Source: CAVUAF01 sp963739375
GTDB taxonomy: Bacteria; Acidobacteriota; Terriglobia; Terriglobales; Acidobacteriaceae
Direction of reading: 5' to 3'
Length of the DNA: 64,000 bases
Assembly (NCBI GenBank): GCA_963739375.1
Contig: CAVUAF010000018.1
Span: 62,001-126,000, forward strand
A program made the translations under genes and the position numbers. Under the pieces are notes generated by a model, which saw nothing but the letters and a program-made list of their open reading frames with translations, ran no database searches and was not told where the DNA came from. This document shows, piece by piece, positions 43,469-52,936 of this stretch (position 1 is the stretch's first letter; each line of letters starts with the position of its first letter).

Positions 43469-44023
43469 TTACTGGGGGGGCCGCGCGCGCAGCCGCGGCC
43501 ACCAACGGGGGACCTCGCGGCAGTACTGGCGATACTCGTCGCCGAAGCGGCGCTGCATGTCGCGCTCTTCGTGGAGCGGCACGAAGAAGGCGCCGTAGAC
43601 CACGAACAACGCGATCCCAAACCACAGCCCCACCGAACCCAGGGTCAGCGCCAGCCCGATGAGCAGCGCGCCGACGCCCCACATCATCGGGTTACGCACG
43701 TAGCGATAGGGGCCGGTAATCACCAGGCGCTTGGTCTTGGCGACATAGGGATGCGGCGAGCCTTCGCCGTGGAAGGCGAACAATCCGAAACACCAGGACA
43801 CCATCAGGCTGCCGGCGAGAATGAGCGCCACACCCACGGTGGGCCGCTGCGGCCCATGCCAGCCGGCCACCGCATCCAGCCACAGCCAGGCCAGCACGGC
43901 CCCGATCACCGCCGCCGGCCAGGCGACGACCTTCACCAGCCGCAGCAGTGCAGACGCAGCGCGGGCCACGGCTCCGGGCGCTTTCTCACTCGCCAGGCGT
44001 GGAGGTTCCATCACGGCGGGCAT
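43469..44023 (-). CDS. Isoprenylcysteine carboxyl methyltransferase-like membrane protein
   Basis: The 184-residue integral membrane protein (ATG 44023 with GGAG seven bases before) has four to five hydrophobic segments and the ICMT/phospholipid methyltransferase motifs: TGPYRYVRNPMMWGVGAL and a C-terminal HEERDMQRRFGDEYRQYC. These use S-adenosylmethionine to methylate a membrane-bound substrate. In bacteria the substrate is usually unknown. It starts 4 bases after the stop of the upstream OB-fold gene, so the two are co-translated. Confidence 0.85.
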   Translation of the reverse strand: MPAVMEPPRLASEKAPGAVARAASALLRLVKVVAWPAAVIGAVLAWLWLDAVAGWHGPQRPTVGVALILAGSLMVSWCFGLFAFHGEGSPHPYVAKTKRLVITGPYRYVRNPMMWGVGALLIGLALTLGSVGLWFGIALFVVYGAFFVPLHEERDMQRRFGDEYRQYCREVPRWWPRLRARPPQ

Positions 44024-44027
44024 GGCA

Positions 44028-44444
44028 TTACTCCAGGAGCAGGGCGCCGGTGTGGTCGCGGAAGCGGAAGGTCTCATCGCCCCGGGTGACGGAGCGGGCA
44101 ATGATCCCGGTGACGCCGCGATAGCTCATCTTCGAGCCGACCACCTCGATCTGCTCGCCCGGCCGGAAGCGGATGTTGTAGCGGCGCAGTTGGCGCGCCG
44201 GTGCCAGGTGAACCTGGAAGCGCTCACTGCCCGTGTTGACCAACACGTGCGCACCCAGCTCGCCGGCCACCGGGCAGGTGAATTCCTGGGTCTCGACGAT
44301 GGTGCCTTTGATCGCGATCTCGGTGGCTGGATCGTAGCGGGGCGCGCCCTGCATGCCCCGGAAGTCAACCCCGAAGATGGCGAGCAGGACGGCGAGAATC
44401 ACTACCGCAGCGGCCATGCCGTAGAGCAGGCTGCTCGATTTCAT
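44028..44444 (-). CDS. Membrane-anchored OB-fold-like protein
   Basis: The 138-residue product (ATG 44444 after GAGGAGGCG) has one N-terminal TM or signal-anchor (LLYGMAAAVVILAVLLAIFG). A beta-rich domain follows (EIAIKGTIVETQEFTCP; GEQIEVVGSKMSYRG; FRFRDHTGALLL). The pattern resembles periplasmic OB-fold proteins. No catalytic motif is apparent. It is the first gene of a pair with the ICMT-like methyltransferase. Confidence 0.65.
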   Translation of the reverse strand: MKSSSLLYGMAAAVVILAVLLAIFGVDFRGMQGAPRYDPATEIAIKGTIVETQEFTCPVAGELGAHVLVNTGSERFQVHLAPARQLRRYNIRFRPGEQIEVVGSKMSYRGVTGIIARSVTRGDETFRFRDHTGALLLE

Positions 44445-44625
44445 AGGCGCCTCCTCGCCGGTAGCCGCAGGGGCACGACGAGGCTCGCGGCTTACCGACT
44501 CTCGAAGAGCCGACAACCCTGTGCCTCAAGGTTGTAGTCAGGCGCAGTCTACGCCTTCTGCCGGGGAGAATGCAGTGACGTGGAGCACCGCGCGGAGGGC
44601 CCACGCGGTCAACAAGATAGCCGCT

Positions 44626-45204
44626 TCAGGCGTCCCCGCCCAGGGCCCGTTCGGCGCGCTCGACCGCGCTTAGGAACGAAGGCTTGGGCAAACCCGCGGG
44701 TTCTTCCCGGCGGGGGACGTCGAGCTCTCTCTCGGCGGGGCGGCGGAAGCGCCGCAGCGCGGCGATGCGGTGCACGGCTTCGAACAGGTCGCCCCCGGCG
44801 CGCCGGCCGGCGGGGTTCTGCGAGAGCTCCCGAATGCGGTCTTTCGGCCGGTGCGACGCGGTGCGGTCGCGCGCCGCCTCCGCCACACGGGTAGCGATGT
44901 AGGGGGCGGTGGCGCTGTAGAAACCGAAGCGTTGCGCGGCGGAAAGGCCCACCGCATACCAGTAAAAAGGGTCAATATCGTCGTCCGCGTCGCGGAATTC
45001 AATCAGCACCAGGGCATAGACCGCGGGCCGCCACAGCGCGCGCGCGTCCGTGCCGTTGCTGGCACAATGCACAGTCGCTCCCAGCGAGCGCAGGCGCGCC
45101 GCGCGCGCCCCCTGCCGATCATTCACGCTGTCAACCAGCAACACCATCCGGCTTGTCGGCGGGCCCGGAGGTAGCGGAGCCGGATTCGGCCGCAGTTGAT
45201 TCAT
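44626..45204 (-). CDS. Degenerate receiver-domain protein (module copy 1)
   Basis: The 192-residue protein has a response-regulator-like fold: RMVLLVDSVNDRQGARAARL, then GATVHCASNGTDARALW, then YALVLIEF, where the phosphoacceptor Asp is replaced by Glu. After about residue 100 comes a region ending in FEAVHRIAALRRFRRPAERE. There is no HTH or enzyme output. It is paralogous to the protein at 60899-61459 (shared LVLI-D/E-F, IGFY/FGFY, RIAALR). The ATG follows AAAGGACTG. It overlaps the basic-peptide gene upstream by 74 bases. Confidence 0.65.
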   Translation of the reverse strand: MNQLRPNPAPLPPGPPTSRMVLLVDSVNDRQGARAARLRSLGATVHCASNGTDARALWRPAVYALVLIEFRDADDDIDPFYWYAVGLSAAQRFGFYSATAPYIATRVAEAARDRTASHRPKDRIRELSQNPAGRRAGGDLFEAVHRIAALRRFRRPAERELDVPRREEPAGLPKPSFLSAVERAERALGGDA

Positions 45205-45382
45205 TGACAGTCCTTTCAGAGAGCGGCTGCTCGTCAGCCGGCAAGGGAAGGCCGAGATCGGCGTCCTGATTCCCCGAGAGTTTTTCCTGTTTTCGCTGGA
45301 ACTTGCGCTGCGCTTTCAGTTGTTGCTTTTCGGCACGCGCCCGCTCTTTCTGGCGCTTCTGGGCGCTGGGGTGTCTAGCCAA
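45131..45382 (-). CDS. Basic peptide with Lys/Arg/Gln-rich helix (module copy 1)
   Basis: An 83-residue frame starts at TTG 45382 preceded by GGAGG. The first 35 residues form a very basic helix (QKRQKERARAEKQQLKAQRK, then FQRKQEKL). The rest is acidic and Ser/Pro-rich. It is paralogous to the 68-residue peptide at 61437-61643, which also precedes a receiver-like gene. The long frame upstream to 45613 lacks coding character, so TTG is preferred. A nucleic-acid or ribosome-binding role is conceivable but unproven. Confidence 0.55.
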   Translation of the reverse strand: MARHPSAQKRQKERARAEKQQLKAQRKFQRKQEKLSGNQDADLGLPLPADEQPLSERTVNESTAAESGSATSGPADKPDGVAG

Positions 45383-45640
45383 ATTGCCTCCGTGGGGCGC
45401 ACTGTCTTCCCGGCCTCGACGCGCCTGGTCGCATCCGGCCACAAGGTAGGAAGAGTGAGCGGTGGGCCGATTACGCCGCTTGCGCGGCTCCCGGCCAGGG
45501 TGAACTAAGAGGAAGAGGTGCGGACCGACTGACTTAGCGCAGAGAATCCGCACGGGAGAAAGAGAAAAGATTCGCCCAGTTCTGAACGTAGGCTCCTGGT
45601 CTGCGATTGTCAAGCCAGCGCGAATCGCGCCGGCGGGCTA

Positions 45641-46885
45641 TCAGCGGGCGTTCTGCAGAAGTTCACCCGGCAGTGCAACCAGGGTCGATTTCCCCAGCGC
45701 GGCCGAGCGCGGCGTCGGGCTTTCGGGCTCCCGCGCGGCCGGCCTTTTCGGCATCTCGAGCACTGCGGTCTGGCGCTGGATGCGAATGCCCAGCGTGCGT
45801 TCCAGCGAGCACAGCTCGGGGGCCTGGTGCCGCTCGAACAGGGTCGAGGCCAGGCCGCGTTCGCCGGCGCGGCCGGTGCGGCCGACCCGGTGAATGAAGT
45901 CCTCGGCCAGGGTGGGCAGGTCGTAGTTGATGACGTGGACGATGTCCTCGACGTGGATGCCGCGCGACGCGATATCGGTCGCCACCAGCACCTGGAACCG
46001 CCCTTGCTGGAAGCCGCTGAGCGCGGCGGTGCGCTGCGACTGCGAGCGGTCGCCGTGGATCGAAGTGGCGGCGAAGCCATCGCGCTGCAGGCGTCGCGCC
46101 AGGCGCTCGGTGCCGCGCTTGGTGCGCGCGAACACCAGGCAGCGGCCCTTTTCGTTGGCCAGCAGACGCTGCAACACTTCCGGCTTGCTTTCGGCGGAGA
46201 CTTCAAACGCCTGTACCGCGACGTTCTGCGCGGGCTTCAAGGTGGAACCGAGCGCGATGCGTACCGGCGCCTTGAGGTAATTGTGCACCAGGCCGGCTAC
46301 CGACGCTTCCAGCGTCGCCGAGAAACACAAGGTCTGGCGCTGCGAGGGCAGGCCGCCGACAATGCGCCGGATCGCCGGCAGGAAGCCCATGTCGAGCATG
46401 CGGTCGGCTTCATCGAGCACCAGCGTCTCCAGCACGCGAAACGAAATCAGCCGCCGGCTCAGAAAATCCTCGAGCCGGCCCGGCGTCGCCACCACCAGGC
46501 GCGCGGCGCGCAGCGAGCGCAACTGGGGACGCTCCGACATGCCGCCGACAATCAGCGCCGCGGGCGGCAACTGGGGGCCGCGAAGCGCGTCGTACTGCGC
46601 CGCCACTTGCATGGCGAGTTCGCGGGTGGGAACCAGCACCAGCGCGGCGATGGCCGCCGTTGGCTGCGGCGTGAGGCGCTCGATGATGGGCACCAGGAAG
46701 GCCAGCGTTTTGCCGGTCCCCGTCTGGGCCGTGGCCAGGACGTCCTTGCCGTCGAGAACTACGGGAATGGTGGCCGCCTGTACCGGCGTGCACACCGTGA
46801 AACCAGCTGCCGACAAGCGCTCCTGTAGGGGCGCGGTAAGCGGCAGCTCAGAGAAATTCTTCATGCGTTGTTTCTTGCTTTCCAT
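45641..46885 (-). CDS. rhlE: DEAD-box RNA helicase (RhlE-like)
   Basis: The 414-residue protein has the full helicase core: Q motif FTVCTPVQAATIP, Walker A ATAQTGTGKT, PTRELA, DEAD box VLDEADRMLDMGF, SAT, and HRVGRTGR. A short tail follows. It likely remodels structured RNA in ribosome assembly or mRNA decay, often at low temperature. The start may be ATG 46885 or ATG 46864. The C-terminal 60 residues (after RTLGIRIQRQ) are variable. The gene stands alone. The symbol is by family likeness only. Confidence 0.93.
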   Translation of the reverse strand: MESKKQRMKNFSELPLTAPLQERLSAAGFTVCTPVQAATIPVVLDGKDVLATAQTGTGKTLAFLVPIIERLTPQPTAAIAALVLVPTRELAMQVAAQYDALRGPQLPPAALIVGGMSERPQLRSLRAARLVVATPGRLEDFLSRRLISFRVLETLVLDEADRMLDMGFLPAIRRIVGGLPSQRQTLCFSATLEASVAGLVHNYLKAPVRIALGSTLKPAQNVAVQAFEVSAESKPEVLQRLLANEKGRCLVFARTKRGTERLARRLQRDGFAATSIHGDRSQSQRTAALSGFQQGRFQVLVATDIASRGIHVEDIVHVINYDLPTLAEDFIHRVGRTGRAGERGLASTLFERHQAPELCSLERTLGIRIQRQTAVLEMPKRPAAREPESPTPRSAALGKSTLVALPGELLQNAR

Positions 46886-47193
46886 GCCGCCGGATAGGCC
46901 GGTGCGTCAAAGCGCAGCGGGGCGCGGCAGCATCATTCAGATTTACGCTGGAAACAAACGGAGGAGACTAAAGGCGGGAGGTTCGCAGATCAGGAACTGA
47001 ACCGGAAGACTCGCACCACACGCAACCGTGGGTATCAGACGCAATCACAGTATATCACCACCCCCGGCGCCGGCTCGTTAATTCCGCCCCCCCCCCGGGA
47101 ACCACAGCAGAGGGGGGCACACCGTGGTGTGCCCGTTATCACAGACGGAGCGTGAAGCCGGCACCCATCATGGGAGGGAAGGGGAGGTGCACC
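46886..47193. other. Intergenic region with a 20-bp palindrome and a C10 tract
   Basis: No gene is seen. GGGCACACC-GT-GGTGTGCCC lies at 47115-47134, 60 bases before the aminotransferase start, and may be an operator or attenuator hairpin. A run of ten C at 47087-47096 is prone to slippage. An AT-rich patch CAGTATATCACC lies near 47049. Confidence 0.45.
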
Positions 47194-48447
47194 ATGGCGG
47201 CCCCGTGGCTTGACCGTTACGCGCAGCGCACCAAGAACACCCAGAGCTCGATCATCCGCGAGCTGCTGAAGTGGACCCAGCGGCCGGAGATGATTTCCTT
47301 CGCCGGCGGATTGCCGGCGCCGGAGGTCTTCCCCGTGGAACGCTTCCAGGAGGCGTGCCACAAGGTGCTGGCGACCCAGGCCGCGACGGCGCTGCAATAC
47401 GGCCCCACCGAGGGATATCAGCCGCTGCGCGAGTTCATCGTGGCGCAGATGAGCCGCTACGGCATTGTGGCCGGCGTTGACAATGTGCTCATCACGTCGG
47501 GATCGCAGCAGGCGCTCGACCTCATCGCCAAGCTGCTCATCAACCGCGGCGACCGCCTGCTGGTGGAGTCTCCCACCTACCTGGGGGCGCTGCAGGCTTT
47601 CAACCTCTTCGGCGCCGAGTACGTCACCGTCCCCATCGACCATGACGGTATGCAGACGTCGCGCCTGGAATCCGCGCTGCGCTCCGGACCCAAGTTCATG
47701 TACGTCCTGCCCAACTTCCAGAATCCCGGGGGCGTGACGCTCTCGCGGCAGCGCCGCGAAGAGCTGGTGCTGCTCTCCGACCACTACGGGGTGCCCATCA
47801 TCGAGGACGATCCCTACGGCCAGTTGCGCTACGAAGGCGAACACATCCCGCCGCTGGTGGTGATGGATCGGGTGAACCTGCAGCGCGATGAGGGCTACCT
47901 GCTCGGCAACGTCATCTACCTCAGCACCTTCTCCAAGCTGCTGGCGCCGGGCCTGCGCATCGCCTGGATGGTGGCGCCGGTGGAGGTCATTGCCCGCCTG
48001 GTGCAGTTGAAGCAGAGCGCCGATCTGCACACCAGCACGTTCGCGCAGATGGTGACCTACGAAGCGGCGCGCGACGGCTTCCTCGATCAGCACGTGAAGG
48101 TGATTCGCGCCCTCTACCGCGAGCGCCGCGACGCCATGCTGCAGGCGCTGGCGGACTTCTTTCCCCCGGAGGTCACCTGGACGCGCCCGGACGGCGGACT
48201 GTTCCTGTGGGCCACGCTGCCGGCGGGCACTAACTGCGAGCGGCTGTTGCGCCTGGCGCTGGAGCAGAACGTGGCCTTCGTTCCCGGCGATTCCTTCTAT
48301 CCGGGGGGCGACACCGGGGCGCACATGCGCCTCAACTTCTCCAATGCGCCGTCCGCCGCCATTCGCGAAGGCATCCGGCGGCTGGCCGCGGCCATCGCCC
48401 AGGAACGGGAACCCTCCGGCGCCGTCCCGGCCGGCGCTTCCGTCTAG
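47194..48447 (+). CDS. PLP-dependent aminotransferase (class I/II, LysN/2-aminoadipate type)
   Basis: The 417-residue protein starts at ATG 47194 after GGGAGGTG. It lacks an N-terminal GntR domain, so it is an enzyme rather than a MocR regulator. Visible motifs are MISFAGGLPAPEVFP, LQYGPTEGYQPLREF, TSGSQQALDLI, NFQNPGGV, IEDDPYGQLRY and the PLP-Lys in LSTFSKLLAPGLRI. The closest well-known relatives are 2-aminoadipate and aromatic/valine transaminases. The substrate cannot be read from sequence. It is monocistronic, with the YbaK gene 213 bases downstream. Confidence 0.92.
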   Translation: MAAPWLDRYAQRTKNTQSSIIRELLKWTQRPEMISFAGGLPAPEVFPVERFQEACHKVLATQAATALQYGPTEGYQPLREFIVAQMSRYGIVAGVDNVLITSGSQQALDLIAKLLINRGDRLLVESPTYLGALQAFNLFGAEYVTVPIDHDGMQTSRLESALRSGPKFMYVLPNFQNPGGVTLSRQRREELVLLSDHYGVPIIEDDPYGQLRYEGEHIPPLVVMDRVNLQRDEGYLLGNVIYLSTFSKLLAPGLRIAWMVAPVEVIARLVQLKQSADLHTSTFAQMVTYEAARDGFLDQHVKVIRALYRERRDAMLQALADFFPPEVTWTRPDGGLFLWATLPAGTNCERLLRLALEQNVAFVPGDSFYPGGDTGAHMRLNFSNAPSAAIREGIRRLAAAIAQEREPSGAVPAGASV

Positions 48448-48497
48448 GACCGCCCCCTCGCCCGGGGCGCACGGCCCCCCACGGGGTCACAGTTTCT

Positions 48498-48513
48498 TGT
48501 GACCGGGATTACA
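48498..48513. promoter_or_regulatory. Near-consensus Crp site TGTGACCGGGATTACA before ybaK
   Basis: TGTGA-CCGGGA-TTACA differs from the Crp consensus at one position. It overlaps an outward palindrome GGTCACA-N6-TGTGACC (48485-48504). It is 147 bases upstream of the YbaK-type gene. Confidence 0.45.
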
Positions 48514-48659
48514 GCGTCCACTCCCGGCCGGGAGGAGCGTAGGATTACCAGTAATTCTCCGCAATCCGCGATCTGACGAACCGGGAACGGCGGGCGGGCC
48601 AACCCAGCCCGGCCATCGCTCCTAAGCGTTATGCAACCGCTTACCGCAAGGAGGTCGCG

Positions 48660-49154
48660 ATGCCAGTACGACAGCTCAAAGAGTTTCTCGACGCCCATCA
48701 GATTGCCTACATGACCATCTCCCACTCCCCGGCCTTTACCGCCCAGGGCATTGCCGCCCTGGCCCACATTCCCGGCAAGGAGATGGCCAAGACCGTGATC
48801 GTGCGGGTGGACGGCGCTTTCGCCATGGCGGTCCTGCCGGCCTCGCGGCACGTTGACCTGCCGCTCCTGCGCTTGCAGATTGGCGCCGACGACGTCCGGC
48901 TCGCCAAGGAAGAAGAATTTCAGGAACTCTTCCCCGGCTGCGAGACCGGCGCCATGCCGCCCTTTGGCAACCTGTATGGGCTGCCCGTGTACGTGGACGA
49001 GAGCCTGACCAAGGACAAGGAGATTGCCTTCAACGCCGGCTCGCATCGCGAGCTGATGCGCCTGGCGTTCGACGACTTTGTCCGCCTGGTGCAGCCGCGG
49101 GTTGTCCCCTTCGCGGCGGTGCCGGCCCTGGCCGGCGGCTGGGACTGGCGCTAG
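48660..49154 (+). CDS. YbaK/EbsC-family aminoacyl-tRNA deacylase-like protein
   Basis: The 164-residue protein has the YbaK fold hallmarks: YMTISHSPAFTAQGIAAL at the start, GKEMAKTVIVRVDG (with the conserved Lys), ASRHVDLPLLR, and GAMPPFGNLYGLPVYVDESL. Relatives clear misacylated tRNAs such as Cys-tRNA(Pro). A good AAGGAGG ribosome site precedes the ATG. It stands alone behind a probable Crp-type site, and so may belong to a stress regulon rather than to housekeeping translation. Confidence 0.88.
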   Translation: MPVRQLKEFLDAHQIAYMTISHSPAFTAQGIAALAHIPGKEMAKTVIVRVDGAFAMAVLPASRHVDLPLLRLQIGADDVRLAKEEEFQELFPGCETGAMPPFGNLYGLPVYVDESLTKDKEIAFNAGSHRELMRLAFDDFVRLVQPRVVPFAAVPALAGGWDWR

Positions 49155-49214
49155 GAAGCGCGGGCACGGGGGAGCGGAGACGGCCTGCGGTTGACCTGCG
49201 CCTGATGTGATGCC

Positions 49215-50322
49215 TCAGGCGTGCGCCGTTGCGCGCCCGCCCTCCGGGAACCAGTGCCGCGTCCGGTTGCACACACTGCAGACGGAGAGCATTACGGGGA
49301 CTTCCACGAGGACCCCCACCACGGTGGCGAGCGCGGCCCCGGATCCCGCACCGAACAGGGCGATGGCGGTCGCCACTGCCAGCTCGAAAAAGTTGCTGGC
49401 GCCGATCAACGCCCCCGGGGCGGCCACCGCATGCTCCACGCGCAGCAACTTCATGAGGCCATAGGTCAGGCTGGCGTTGAAATACACCTGAATGAGAATG
49501 GGGACGGCAATCAGCAGGACGTGCAGGTAGCGGCCGGTGATGTTTTCCGCCTGGAACGCGAAGATAAAGACCAGCGTCGCCAGCAAAGCCAGGATGGTGA
49601 CGGGGGCGAAGCGCGGCAGGAATTGCTGCTCGAACCACGCCTTGCCGCGCGTGCGCGTCAACCAGGCGCGCAGCGCGACCCCCGCCGCCAGCGGGATGAC
49701 AATGAACGCCACCACGGAATAGAGCAGCACCAGGAAGGGCACCGACAAGCGACGAGGCGCCGCTGACCAGGAAGCGCACGATGGGCGCAAACAGGAAAAG
49801 CATGATCAGGTCATTCACCGCGACCTGGACCAGCGTGTAGGCGGGATCGCCGTCGGTGAGATAGCTCCAGACAAAGACCATCGCGGTACACGGCGCGGCG
49901 GCCAGGATGATGACCCCGGCGATGTACTGGTCTGCTTCGGCGGGGCTGATCCAGGCGGAGAAGATGTGGCGGAAGAACAGCCAGCCGATGAGCGCCATCG
50001 AAAAAGGCTTGACCAGCCAGTTCACGAACAGCGTCACCAGCAGTCCCCGCGGTTTTTCCTGGACGTGCAGGAGGGCGCCGAAATCCACCTTCATCATCAT
50101 CGGGATGATCATCAGCCAGATGAGCACGGCGATGGGCACGTTGACCTGGCTGCCACTCCCGAATTCCATCCCGCGGAGGGCCTGCACCAGGCCGGGGGTG
50201 AACTTGCCGAGCGCGAGGCCGGCGATCATGCAGAGCCCGACCCAAAGAGTCAGGTATCTCTCGAAGCGGTTCAACCGCTTCGGCGGAGCGATTGTCGGCG
50301 TGCCCTGCACTACGGTTCCCAT
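49215..50322 (-). pseudogene. acr3: ACR3-type arsenite efflux transporter, frameshifted
   Basis: ACR3 exports arsenite across the inner membrane. The N-terminal half (start ATG 50322; RFERYLTLWVGLCMIAGLAL onward; the conserved Cys in AAAPCTAMVFVW) is in one frame. The C-terminal half, from about 49750 (LSVPFLVLLYSVVAFIVIPL) to the stop at 49215, is in another. Removing one A of the pair at 49747-49748 restores SSLSVPF and a full-length protein. Hence it is either a real one-base insertion or a sequencing error. It is the last gene of the arsD-arsA-arsR-acr3 operon. Confidence 0.88.
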
Positions 50323-50363
50323 GTCTGCATCCCTCGCTGACCATCCGCAGATCCAGCCGGTGA

Positions 50364-50765
50364 TTACACCCGGGTAGTGCTGCTCGCCTTGGCGCTGTGC
50401 AACGCGCCATAAGGACGCCATTCGGTGCGCGTGCAGGCACCGTCTTGAATGGCTTCCTTGAGCTTCCGGGTATCTTCCTGGAAAGGCTCTTCGTTCTTGA
50501 ACGCATGGTGCAGGAACTCAAAGAGGTGCTTCCTGGCGCCTTGAAGTGGCGCGGCAAGGCGATAAAAGATCCGGAAGCCGTCTCGCCGATCCAGCACGAG
50601 CCCCGAATTCTTCAGGTACTGCAAGTGACGTGAAATGTTCGGCTGCGACGCTTCCAGAACATGCTGGATGTCGCACCCGCACAACTCGCCGTGCAGCAGG
50701 AGATTGAGAATGCGGAGCCGATTGCTGTCGGCCAGGCCCTTGAAATACTGTTCCAGTTCTCTCAT
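50364..50765 (-). CDS. arsR: ArsR-family metalloregulator
   Basis: This is a winged-helix repressor that leaves DNA on binding arsenite. The 133-residue protein (ATG 50765 with GGAGG ahead; the frame extends to GTG 50786) has the ArsR core: FKGLADSNRLRILNLLLHGE, the putative As(III)-binding cysteines in LCGCDIQHV, and a recognition helix ASQPNISRHLQYLKNSGLV. The C-terminal 35 residues are family-atypical. It is located inside the operon between arsA (22-base gap) and acr3 (41-base gap), rather than at its head. Confidence 0.93.
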   Translation of the reverse strand: MRELEQYFKGLADSNRLRILNLLLHGELCGCDIQHVLEASQPNISRHLQYLKNSGLVLDRRDGFRIFYRLAAPLQGARKHLFEFLHHAFKNEEPFQEDTRKLKEAIQDGACTRTEWRPYGALHSAKASSTTRV

Positions 50766-50787
50766 TCCTGAACACCTCCCACCCACG

Positions 50788-52551
50788 CTAATTCCTGCCG
50801 GCTTCCACTGTTTCCTGGAGCGGCGCGGGCCCCACCCGCGTGTCGGCCTGCCAGGGAATCAGGGCCGTCCTCGTCGCCAACGTCTGCCAGACCTCCTCGA
50901 TATAACGACCTTCGAGAGCGCCACGCTGCGCCAGCAGGGGGTCCTGGGTAGCGACAGCATGGAAACTCTGATTGATGATCCACGCATACGGCGCGATACC
51001 CGCGCGACGGAGGTCATCCTGAAGGCGCGCAGCTTCGTGGACCGGCGTCGCTTCGGGCACGGTCACGATCAGGATCTTGGTGAATTCCGGGTCCCGAAGT
51101 TGCGGCAGCAAGCGGCGCACACTCTCCGGAATGTAGCTCAGATTCCGTTCGACGTCGCGGTGGTAGGCGTTCGCCGCATCCAGCAGCAGCAGCGTGTGTC
51201 CCGTGGGTGCGGTGTCGATCACGACAAAACCGCGGTTTCCCTGGTCCACCTTGCTGGCAAAGGCGCGGAAAACGGCGATTTCCTCCGTGCACGGAGAGCG
51301 CAGGTCCTCTTCCAGGAGCGCACGGCCTTTTTCGTCGAGACCGGCGCCGGATTCCGCCAGCACTTCTTCCGTATAGGCACGCGTTTCTGCCACGGGATCG
51401 ATGCGGCTGACTTCGAGGCCGGGAACATTGCCGTTCGCCGCTGGCGTGCCATGAGCGGCCGGATCGGTTGTCGTCAGGTGAACCCGGTGACCCAAGCGGG
51501 CCAGTTCGACGGCGATGGCGGCTGCGACCGTGGTCTTGCCGACACCGCCCTTTCCCATCGTCATGATCACGCCTTTGCCGCGGCTCGCAATGGCGGGAAT
51601 GAGGGCGGCAAGCGGCGCGGGCAACGTACGGAGCCTCCGGGTACGCACCGGCGGGTTGCTGCCGTCGTAATTGCCGTCCGCCAACTGGCGGAGCGCTTCT
51701 GTGCCGATCAGCGCCTGCGCGACCAGGGGCACTTCCATGCGCGGCAGCTGCTTCAGACCGGCTGGCATAGCCGCCAGCGCGTCGTGACCGCGCAAGGCAA
51801 GCGCCTGCGCGACCGGGTCATGGTCGATCCGTGCCCGGAAGAGGCCGTTCAGGATCAAGCGCTGATTTTTCAGGCCCAGTCCTTCCAGTTCCTTGCGGGT
51901 GCGTTCCGCTTCTCTCAGGGCTGAGAGTTCGGGCCGGCTGACGAGAAACACGGTCGTACTCCTGCCATCGGATAGAGCGCGTACGGTGCTTGCATACAGC
52001 TCGTGCTGTGCCTGAAGGCCGGCCAGCGGACCCAGACAAGAAGTTCCACCCACGCTGTTCTCGATGAATCCCGACCAGGCGGCGGGCAACTGAAGCAGGC
52101 GAAGGGTGTGGCCGGTGGGAGCGGTGTCGAAGATGACGTGATCAAAAGCTGCGGTCGCCTGCGGATCGCCTAACAGCTTCGCGAATTCGTCGAATGCCGC
52201 AATCTCCACCGTGCACGCACCGGAAAGCTGCTCCTCGATACTTGTGACAGCCGATGCCGGGAGCAACTCACGATACGGGCCAACGACCCGCTCGCGATAC
52301 TGCCGGGCGGCCTCCTCCGGATCAACGTTCATCGCAAAAAGGCCCGGTGCGTCAGTTATGGCAGTTGGCTGGACACCCAGGTGCGCGGCCAGCACTTCGT
52401 CCAGATTCGAAGCCGGGTCGGTGCTAACCAACAGGACACGTTCCCCCGCCTGGGTGAGAGACACAGCGGTCGCGCAAGCAATCGATGTCTTGCCGACTCC
52501 GCCCTTGCCGGTGAACAGCAGGTTTCGAGTTACTTCTCCCAACAGCTTCAC
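50788..52551 (-). CDS. arsA: Arsenical pump-driving ATPase ArsA
   Basis: ArsA is the soluble ATPase that energises arsenite export. The 587-residue protein has two homologous halves, each with a deviant Walker A (GKGGVGKTSIACA near 13 and GKGGVGKTTVAAA near 334), DTAPTGHTLRLL and DTAPTGHTLLLL signatures, and the A1/A2 linker. The start is GTG 52551 after GGAGGGC; a longer frame upstream lacks coding character. It follows arsD by 13 bases. ArsA is usually paired with ArsB, and here its only pump partner is the frameshifted ACR3. Confidence 0.94.
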   Translation of the reverse strand: MKLLGEVTRNLLFTGKGGVGKTSIACATAVSLTQAGERVLLVSTDPASNLDEVLAAHLGVQPTAITDAPGLFAMNVDPEEAARQYRERVVGPYRELLPASAVTSIEEQLSGACTVEIAAFDEFAKLLGDPQATAAFDHVIFDTAPTGHTLRLLQLPAAWSGFIENSVGGTSCLGPLAGLQAQHELYASTVRALSDGRSTTVFLVSRPELSALREAERTRKELEGLGLKNQRLILNGLFRARIDHDPVAQALALRGHDALAAMPAGLKQLPRMEVPLVAQALIGTEALRQLADGNYDGSNPPVRTRRLRTLPAPLAALIPAIASRGKGVIMTMGKGGVGKTTVAAAIAVELARLGHRVHLTTTDPAAHGTPAANGNVPGLEVSRIDPVAETRAYTEEVLAESGAGLDEKGRALLEEDLRSPCTEEIAVFRAFASKVDQGNRGFVVIDTAPTGHTLLLLDAANAYHRDVERNLSYIPESVRRLLPQLRDPEFTKILIVTVPEATPVHEAARLQDDLRRAGIAPYAWIINQSFHAVATQDPLLAQRGALEGRYIEEVWQTLATRTALIPWQADTRVGPAPLQETVEAGRN

Positions 52552-52564
52552 CGGTTGCCCTCCT

Positions 52565-52936
52565 TCACTTGCGCTTGCTTTGCCCGATACCAACGAGGTC
52601 TGCCTGCTGTGGGAGCACCGGTCCCGGTTCGTACCCCACCCCGGTGCAACCCGCAAGCTCTTCCCGCTTGGGATACGCGCCGGACGCAATGACCTGCCCA
52701 TCCAGCAGCAACATGGGGAGGCACCTCGTGCCGCTGGCGTGGAGGGCTTTTTTCACGGTGGCATTGTGGGTAAAGGCCGCGGTGTCCTGCGCCAGGTTGT
52801 AGCGCTCGACCGTGACGCCCTTGCTCTTCAGCCACTCCAGGTCGGCGGCGAAGCGAGGCAGCGCAGGATCCACGCTGGGGCCACACACGCCGCTGGAACA
52901 ACACATGGGGGGATCGAATACTTGCAGCTTCGGCAT
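52565..52936 (-). CDS. arsD: Arsenical resistance metallochaperone ArsD
   Basis: ArsD carries arsenite to ArsA. The 123-residue protein (ATG 52936 after GGAGGA) starts PKLQVFDPPMCCSSGVCGPS and so keeps the vicinal Cys pair and third Cys (C12, C13, C18) that bind As(III). The thioredoxin-like remainder (LEWLKSKGVTVERYNLAQD) is normal. It is the first gene of the minus-strand ars operon and is divergent from arsC across a 136-base control region. Confidence 0.94.
   Translation of the reverse strand: MPKLQVFDPPMCCSSGVCGPSVDPALPRFAADLEWLKSKGVTVERYNLAQDTAAFTHNATVKKALHASGTRCLPMLLLDGQVIASGAYPKREELAGCTGVGYEPGPVLPQQADLVGIGQSKRK

Noticed and set aside
47087..47096. A C10 tract as a phase-variation switch
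   Set aside because: It lies about 100 bases upstream of the aminotransferase start, outside any reading frame or obvious promoter spacer, so no effect can be argued.
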